Below are positions 34,445 through 38,874 of a DNA stretch of 38,874 bases, piece by piece. Each line of letters begins with the position of its first letter. Within the stretch, counting starts at the first letter, position 1. The translations under genes were made by a program, and so were the position numbers. Origin of the DNA: Nitrosomonas marina (GTDB taxonomy: Bacteria > Pseudomonadota > Gammaproteobacteria > Burkholderiales > Nitrosomonadaceae); NCBI RefSeq assembly GCF_900110145.1, contig NZ_FOCP01000028.1, positions 1 to 38,874 on the forward strand, in the 5' to 3' direction. The notes beneath the pieces were generated by a model. That model saw only the letters and a program-made list of their open reading frames with translations, made no database searches and was not told the origin of the DNA.

Positions 34445-36253
34445 TTACCTGTATTTTTTGGGTACGAATAAATCGGTGATCGTGCCTTCAGCCATTTCGG
34501 CCGCAAAAAACACAGTTTCGGACAGTGTGGGGTGCGGATGAATCGTCAAACCGATATCTTCCATGTTAGCACCCATTTCCAGTGCCAGCATGGTTTCCGC
34601 GATCAATTCTCCAGCATTGACTCCAGCAATGCCGGCACCGAGAATCTTCCGTGTTTTTTTGTCCATAATCAATTGCGTCAGGCCCTCATCGCGTGCCATG
34701 GAAATAGCACGTCCACTGGCCGCCCATGGAAAACTGACTTTTTCATAATCTATACCCTGCTGTCGGGCCTCGCGTTCTGTTAGTCCCATCCAGGCAATTT
34801 CCGGATCGGTGTAGGCCACAGAAGGAATTGCACGTGCATCAAATGCGACTTTATGTCCTGCGATTACTTCAGCTGCAAGCTTGCCCTCATAGGTTGCTTT
34901 ATGGGCAAGCATGGGATTGCCAGCAATATCGCCGATCGCAAAAATATGCGAGAAATTGGTGCGTAACTGATTGTCGACACGAATAAAACCCTTGTCATCT
35001 ATTTGTATGCCGATGCTCTCTGCGCCAATTTTGAAACCGTTAGGGTGGCGACCTGTTGCTATCAGGATACTGTCATATGTCTGCGGGCCAGTAGCGTTCT
35101 CGCCCTCAAAGCTGACGGTCAAGCCGGATTTCTTGGCATCTATGTTGGTGACACGTGTATTCAAATATATTGCTTCATACCGTTTCTTGAGTCTTCTGTA
35201 CAATGGTTTGATCAGATCAGCATCTGCACTTGGAATAAGCTGGTCCATAAATTCCACAATACTGATTTTGCTACCAAGTGCAGAGTAAACCGTGGCCATT
35301 TCCAGGCCAATAATCCCGCCGCCGATGACCAGCAGATGTTTTGGTATTGTTTCGAGCTTGAGCGCTCCGGTGGAATCGATAATGCGCGGATCATCATGCG
35401 GTAGCCCAGGGATGCGGCTCACACTTGATCCGGCGGCGATAATGCAGTGTTCGAACGAAACGGATTTTGAACCTGATTCAGTAACTACTTGAAGCATATT
35501 TGGCGACACGAATTGGCCGGTACCATGCAGAATGTCCACCTCTCGCTGTTTTGCCAGTGTATTGAGTCCTTTGGTCAATTTGTCTATAACAGTTTTTTTC
35601 CACGCGCCTAGTTTTTCAAGCGAAATTTTGGGTTTGCCGAATGTAATACCCTGGTTTTCGGCCTCTTCAGCTTCAGTGATGATTCTTGCGACATGTAATA
35701 AGGCTTTTGATGGAATGCAGCCGACATTCAGGCAAACGCCGCCCAAAGTGGCGTAGCGCTCGATTAAAATGACTTTTTTACCCAAATCAGCCGCCCGGAA
35801 GGCTGCGGTATATCCACCTGGTCCTGCACCAAGTACAACCACTTCTGCATGCAGGTCGCCTCGTGGAGTGTCGTTTTGTGACTGAGTCTGTTCTGATGTT
35901 TTTTGGGTGAATGGAGGCGACGTTTCCTTTTGTTGCTGCTTGCCGGATTTCTCTATTGTATTTTCGGTTCTGTTTGCTGCTGGTTCTGTGCGTTCGGGTG
36001 TCGCTGTTTGCTCGGTGACATCCAGTGTTGCAATGGGTGATCCTTCTGACACCTTGTCGCCGACCTTGACCGCGATAGTTTTAATTACACCGGCCTGGGG
36101 TGATGGTACTTCCATAGTTGCTTTGTCGGTTTCAAGAGTAATTAGCGAGGTTTCCTTTTCCACTCTGTCACCCGCAGAAACAAGCACTTCAATGACGGAT
36201 ACATCGCTAAAGTCGCCGATATCAGGGACTTTTATTTCAATTTCCTGGTTCAT
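34445..36253 (-). CDS. lpdA: Dihydrolipoyl dehydrogenase with fused N-terminal lipoyl domain
   Basis: The E3 component of 2-oxoacid dehydrogenase complexes: it reoxidises dihydrolipoyl groups with FAD and passes electrons to NAD. The 602-residue protein begins with a lipoyl domain ([14 protein letters not shown], lipoyl lysine K44), a Gln/Thr/Pro-rich linker (about 81-134), the FAD motif [13 protein letters not shown], the redox disulfide [13 protein letters not shown] (C174 and C179) and the C-terminal HPHPTLSE with the catalytic base. Fusion of the lipoyl domain is typical of pyruvate dehydrogenase E3 in several betaproteobacteria. No aceE or aceF is adjacent. It lies 48 bases downstream of proA on the same strand and may be read through from it. 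Confidence 0.95.
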   Translation of the reverse strand: MNQEIEIKVPDIGDFSDVSVIEVLVSAGDRVEKETSLITLETDKATMEVPSPQAGVIKTIAVKVGDKVSEGSPIATLDVTEQTATPERTEPAANRTENTIEKSGKQQQKETSPPFTQKTSEQTQSQNDTPRGDLHAEVVVLGAGPGGYTAAFRAADLGKKVILIERYATLGGVCLNVGCIPSKALLHVARIITEAEEAENQGITFGKPKISLEKLGAWKKTVIDKLTKGLNTLAKQREVDILHGTGQFVSPNMLQVVTESGSKSVSFEHCIIAAGSSVSRIPGLPHDDPRIIDSTGALKLETIPKHLLVIGGGIIGLEMATVYSALGSKISIVEFMDQLIPSADADLIKPLYRRLKKRYEAIYLNTRVTNIDAKKSGLTVSFEGENATGPQTYDSILIATGRHPNGFKIGAESIGIQIDDKGFIRVDNQLRTNFSHIFAIGDIAGNPMLAHKATYEGKLAAEVIAGHKVAFDARAIPSVAYTDPEIAWMGLTEREARQQGIDYEKVSFPWAASGRAISMARDEGLTQLIMDKKTRKILGAGIAGVNAGELIAETMLALEMGANMEDIGLTIHPHPTLSETVFFAAEMAEGTITDLFVPKKYR

Positions 36254-36301
36254 TGCATTGATTTAATAGAATGAAAAGACACGCGAATGATATTGCAGTA
36301 A

Positions 36302-37567
36302 TTATTGCCTGATTTGCCCATCACCCAGCACAACATATTTTTGACTGGTTAATCCTTCCAGTCCAACCGGGCCGCGTGCATGTATTTTATCTGTGGAGAT
36401 ACCGATTTCGGCGCCGAGCCCGTACTCAAATCCATCCGCAAAGCGTGTCGTGGTATTGACCATAACCGAACTGGAATCGACTTCTCGCAGAAAGCGACGT
36501 GCGCGCGAATAATTTTCAGTAATAATTGCATCGGTGTGTTGTGAGCCGTAATGGTTAATATGGTCAATTGCCTGGTCAAGGTCGTTTACGATACGAATGC
36601 TAAGAACCGGTGCAAGATATTCGGTCGACCAATCTTCCTCTATCGCGGGTTTCATGTTTGCAAATATAGCACGTGCCGCTTCATCGCCACGCATTTCAAC
36701 ATTTTTTTTTAGATAGATTTCACCCAGCGCCGGCAGTATTTTGGGTGCTATATTCACATTTATCAGCAGGGTCTCCATGGTATTACAGGTACCATAGCGT
36801 TGGGTTTTGGCATTGTCGGAAATTCTGATTGCCTTGTCGAAATCTGCCTGATCATCAATATACACATGGCAAATGCCGTCCAGATGCTTGATTACCGGCA
36901 CGCGCGCTTCATTTGAAATGCGTTCAATCAAACCCTTTCCGCCGCGCGGGACAATTACATCTACATAGTCTTTCATTGTAATTAGTTCACCAACTGCTGC
37001 TCGGTCAGTCGTTTCAATGACCTGTACGGCGGATTCAGGTAAACCGGCTGTTACGAGTCCTTCTCTTACACATGCGGCAATTGCCTGATTACTGTGAATC
37101 GCTTCCGAACCTCCACGAAGAATAGCCGCATTACCGGCTTTTAGGCAAAGTCCAGCAGCATCAGCGGTCACATTCGGGCGCGCTTCGTAAATAATTCCAA
37201 TTACGCCAAGAGGAACACGCATTCTGCCAACCTGAATACCGGATGGACGATAATTCATATTGGTGATTTCACCAATCGGATCCGCAAGCGAAGCAATTTG
37301 CATGAGTCCTTCGACCATATTTGTAATCCCTTTCTGAGACAGGGTTAAACGGTCGATCATGGCAGTATCGAGCCCTTTCGCTTTAGCGTTTTCCACATCC
37401 CTGGTATTTTCCGACAGCAATTTCTGTTCTTCTCGTTTGATTGCATCTGCCATCGCGATTAACGCCCGATTCTTGGCAATAGTTTCAGTTTTCGCAACTA
37501 GCCGCGAGGCTGTACGCGCCTGTTGGCCAACGGATTGCATGTATTGTTTAATTTCGGTGATACTCAT
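36302..37567 (-). CDS. proA: Glutamate-5-semialdehyde dehydrogenase (gamma-glutamyl phosphate reductase)
   Basis: Reduces gamma-glutamyl phosphate to glutamate 5-semialdehyde with NADPH, the second step of proline synthesis. The 421-residue product has the usual family length and blocks: [49 protein letters not shown], the catalytic cysteine C261 in [13 protein letters not shown], and the C-terminal [20 protein letters not shown]. The partner proB is not in the window. A perfect TATAAT lies about 50 bases upstream. Neither neighbour belongs to proline synthesis. Confidence 0.96.
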   Translation of the reverse strand: MSITEIKQYMQSVGQQARTASRLVAKTETIAKNRALIAMADAIKREEQKLLSENTRDVENAKAKGLDTAMIDRLTLSQKGITNMVEGLMQIASLADPIGEITNMNYRPSGIQVGRMRVPLGVIGIIYEARPNVTADAAGLCLKAGNAAILRGGSEAIHSNQAIAACVREGLVTAGLPESAVQVIETTDRAAVGELITMKDYVDVIVPRGGKGLIERISNEARVPVIKHLDGICHVYIDDQADFDKAIRISDNAKTQRYGTCNTMETLLINVNIAPKILPALGEIYLKKNVEMRGDEAARAIFANMKPAIEEDWSTEYLAPVLSIRIVNDLDQAIDHINHYGSQHTDAIITENYSRARRFLREVDSSSVMVNTTTRFADGFEYGLGAEIGISTDKIHARGPVGLEGLTSQKYVVLGDGQIRQ

Positions 37568-38020
37568 GGGCTGGAATTGTTTCTGATTTATTTGGTTATG
37601 AGTGTTTGGTCGTCATTATAGTACAACACGGATTAAACACAGTCGTTACGTATTGGTATTGGAGAAGTAGTTGAATTTGACGTTTAATACCGCTTTTCTA
37701 TGATATGGGTGGAAAAATGATGCGATGTTATTAACCATTCTAATTCACAAAAAATGCTTGAGTGTGTCATATATGTCGGGATGATAGCTTAATTCTGGCT
37801 TTACCTTCAGATTTCAAGTTGGTAATCAAGGTGAAATAAACAAATCAACAATGATGATTGGAAGCATTGTATCCTGATAGAGAGAACATTTCTTAGAGGC
37901 TCGGGCTGAATGCGCCTATTCCGGATTTGTTCGCACTAATACCTGATCAATATCAAATGCATTTCTAATGATGTGACACTTGGTTTGTTGTTTTTTTTTA
38001 GATTGTCTGAGTGGAAGAGA
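37568..38020. other. Divergent intergenic region, no gene recognised
   Basis: A 453-base AT-rich gap between proA (minus) and the ArsC/Spx-family gene (plus). Apart from the proA -10 box near 37615 I find no reading frame, tRNA or strong hairpin. A run of nine T bases lies at 37991-37999, just before the plus-strand gene. Confidence 0.55.
37615..37644 (-). promoter_or_regulatory. Candidate promoter for proA
   Basis: Read on the minus strand, a perfect TATAAT occurs at 37620-37615, giving a leader of about 40 bases before the proA ATG at 37567. I see no good -35 at 16-18 bases, so confidence rests on the -10 alone. Confidence 0.35.
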
Positions 38021-38377
38021 ATGATTAAATTTTATGGCTATAAAAAATGCGAAACCTGTCGTAAGGCAGAAAAATTTTTGCAGCAGGCTGGTATTACATA
38101 TGAGTTTATTGATATTACTGAGAATCCACCATCTTCAGAGGAGATAGCCGCAATTGTCGAGTTTGCGGAAGCGCCGTTAAAGAAGCTTTTCAACACCAGT
38201 GGTGTGCATTATCGCGAACTAAAAATTAAAGATAAATTACCTGTATTATCTGACAAGGAAATTTTTGTCCTGTTATCAGGCAATGGCCGCTTGATCAAAA
38301 GACCGCTTATCACCGATGGGAAACGGGCAACGATTGGTTTTGATGAAATGCAGTTTCGCAAGATTTGGTGCAGTTAA
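38021..38377 (+). CDS. ArsC/Spx/YffB family thioredoxin-fold protein
   Basis: A 118-residue cytoplasmic protein of the arsenate reductase-like family (PF03960). It begins with MIKFYGYKKCETCRKAEKFL, with C10 and C13 forming a CXXC pair, then a typical FIDITENPPSSEEI segment, and ends with LITDGKRATIGFDEMQF, matching the RPL/VGF-like loop region of the Spx/YffB group. The frame is open to 37973, but the extra 16 residues are hydrophobic and unlike the family. The ATG at 38021 has GGAAGAG before it, though close. No ars genes are nearby, so a true arsenate reductase is unlikely; a redox or stress role is possible. Confidence 0.85.
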   Translation: MIKFYGYKKCETCRKAEKFLQQAGITYEFIDITENPPSSEEIAAIVEFAEAPLKKLFNTSGVHYRELKIKDKLPVLSDKEIFVLLSGNGRLIKRPLITDGKRATIGFDEMQFRKIWCS

Positions 38378-38417
38378 GCTGAAAGCACATGGACTTGATT
38401 GTTCCAATGAGAGTATA

Positions 38418-38447
38418 TTGACAGCTGTTTTGGTGCCTGTTTTTAAA
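38418..38447 (+). promoter_or_regulatory. Candidate upstream promoter of the amo operon
   Basis: A perfect -35 TTGACA (38418-38423) is followed after 18 bases by TTTAAA (38442-38447, 4 of 6). This is the furthest upstream of three candidate promoters before amoC. Confidence 0.3.
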
Positions 38448-38487
38448 AGACTTTTAAACGGGATATCAACAAAATATGTAAACAATC

Positions 38488-38516
38488 TTGTTAAAAAGTG
38501 AAGAAAAAATTAATAT
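38488..38516 (+). promoter_or_regulatory. Candidate sigma-70 promoter of the amo operon
   Basis: TTGTTA (38488-38493) and TAATAT (38511-38516) are 17 bases apart; the predicted transcript would carry a leader of about 200 bases before amoC. Tandem promoters before amoC have been reported in Nitrosomonas strains, which fits more than one candidate here. Confidence 0.5.
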
Positions 38517-38561
38517 ACTCGAAGTCCCTATGGTTTAAGTGGAGATTTTATGACAAATGAC

Positions 38562-38591
38562 TTGACTTTATGGTGTAAGGTCGACTAGCCT
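38562..38591 (+). promoter_or_regulatory. Candidate proximal promoter of the amo operon
   Basis: TTGACT (38562-38567, 5 of 6) is followed after 18 bases by a weak -10, TAGCCT (38586-38591). The leader would be about 125 bases long. Confidence 0.4.
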
Positions 38592-38653
38592 GTGGGACGC
38601 AGCGTAAGGAGTGTCTAGGGAAGAAGGCGCTTGAGCTGTTGTAAAAAGAGCAG

Positions 38654-38669
38654 TACTAATTAATTAGTA
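38654..38669. repeat. 16-nt palindrome in the amoC leader
   Basis: TACTAATTAATTAGTA is a perfect palindrome 54 bases before the amoC start. Its right end overlaps the first of two copies of TAGTATTA (38665-38672 and 38687-38694), which are 22 bases apart, that is two helical turns. It could be an operator or a leader RNA structure. Confidence 0.5.
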
Positions 38670-38722
38670 TTAGAGACAAGAGAAGGTAGTATTAATTAAC
38701 AAGTAAGTAAGGAGGAATAAAG

Positions 38723-38874
38723 ATGGCAACAACAATGGGAACGAGTGGCGCTGCGAGTGCTGACTACGACATGTCATTGTGGTACGACTCCAAGTACTAC
38801 AAGATAGGTCTTGGGCTGATGCTTGCGGTAGCGATATTCTGGATCTGGTATCAGCGTACATTTGCGTATTCGCA
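38723..38874 (+). CDS. amoC: Ammonia monooxygenase subunit C, 5' part only
   Basis: The window ends after 50 codons and two bases. The translation starts [20 protein letters not shown], then [20 protein letters not shown] and YQRTFAYS, which closely matches the N-terminus of Nitrosomonas AmoC as I remember it, including the start of the first membrane helix. AmoC is a membrane subunit of ammonia monooxygenase, which oxidises ammonia to hydroxylamine; amoA and amoB normally follow. The ATG at 38723 has GGAGG eight bases upstream. It could be a lone amoC copy, as some Nitrosomonas carry; the sequence to the right is needed to tell. Confidence 0.95.
   Translation, partial: MATTMGTSGAASADYDMSLWYDSKYYKIGLGLMLAVAIFWIWYQRTFAYS

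Larger units (their letters stand above)
38378..38722 (+). other. amoC upstream and leader region
   Basis: This 345-base stretch between the ArsC/Spx-family gene and amoC has no reading frame that looks real. It contains three candidate promoters, a palindrome and a short repeat, listed separately, and ends with the GGAGG ribosome binding site at 38711-38715. Confidence 0.6.

Overview
The window looks like a chromosomal segment of an ammonia-oxidising betaproteobacterium of the Nitrosomonas type. The best clue is at the right edge, where a strong ribosome binding site leads into the first 50 codons of amoC (ammonia monooxygenase subunit C). Hopanoid genes, a lipoyl-fused dihydrolipoamide dehydrogenase and even, moderate-GC coding agree with this. 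I saw no insertion sequence, CRISPR array, tRNA, rRNA or phage gene. Most of the window is chromosomal housekeeping with a few accessory cassettes.

Left edge (1-2135, minus): a secreted protein of more than 711 residues, cut by the window edge. It ends in a CXXCH haem-c motif and resembles the alpha subunit of anammox hydrazine synthase (HzsA-related family). Next comes a carbohydrate block on the plus strand (2594-13385): glucokinase, alpha-glucan phosphorylase, then a tight operon of a DUF5752 protein, trehalose glycosyltransferring synthase (TreT), malto-oligosyltrehalose trehalohydrolase (TreZ) and malto-oligosyltrehalose synthase (TreY). It holds two independent routes to trehalose, one from nucleotide-glucose plus glucose and one from the ends of glycogen or maltodextrin chains. 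Phosphorylase and glucokinase return glucose units to central metabolism. The likely output is trehalose as a compatible solute.

Middle (13512-25295): minus-strand genes for a ketopantoate reductase-like protein, an LpxL-like acyltransferase, a ZIP metal transporter and PgeF. A plus-strand operon follows, with an exported protein made of ankyrin repeats, a glycerophosphodiester phosphodiesterase and glycerol-3-phosphate dehydrogenase; the last two form a glycerophosphodiester to dihydroxyacetone phosphate route. Then come a THUMP rRNA methyltransferase, a DUF423 membrane protein and XseA on the minus strand, and an ExbB/TolQ-type channel protein without an ExbD partner.

Hopanoid block (25401-30249, plus): hpnA, an MlaA-type lipoprotein, squalene-hopene cyclase and hpnG, a set that joins hopanoid synthesis to outer-membrane lipid handling. 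It converges on a minus-strand three-gene cassette (30236-33658): a lipoprotein with a retropepsin-like aspartic protease domain, an inactive transglutaminase fused to a multi-pass membrane domain, and an ATP-grasp glutamate-ligase-like enzyme. A small exported protein lies upstream. This cassette has no settled function and is the best candidate in the window for a poorly described system.

Right part (34445-38874): lpdA and proA on the minus strand, an ArsC/Spx-family thioredoxin-fold protein on the plus strand, and the long amoC leader with several candidate promoters, a 16-nt palindrome and a repeat spaced by two helical turns.
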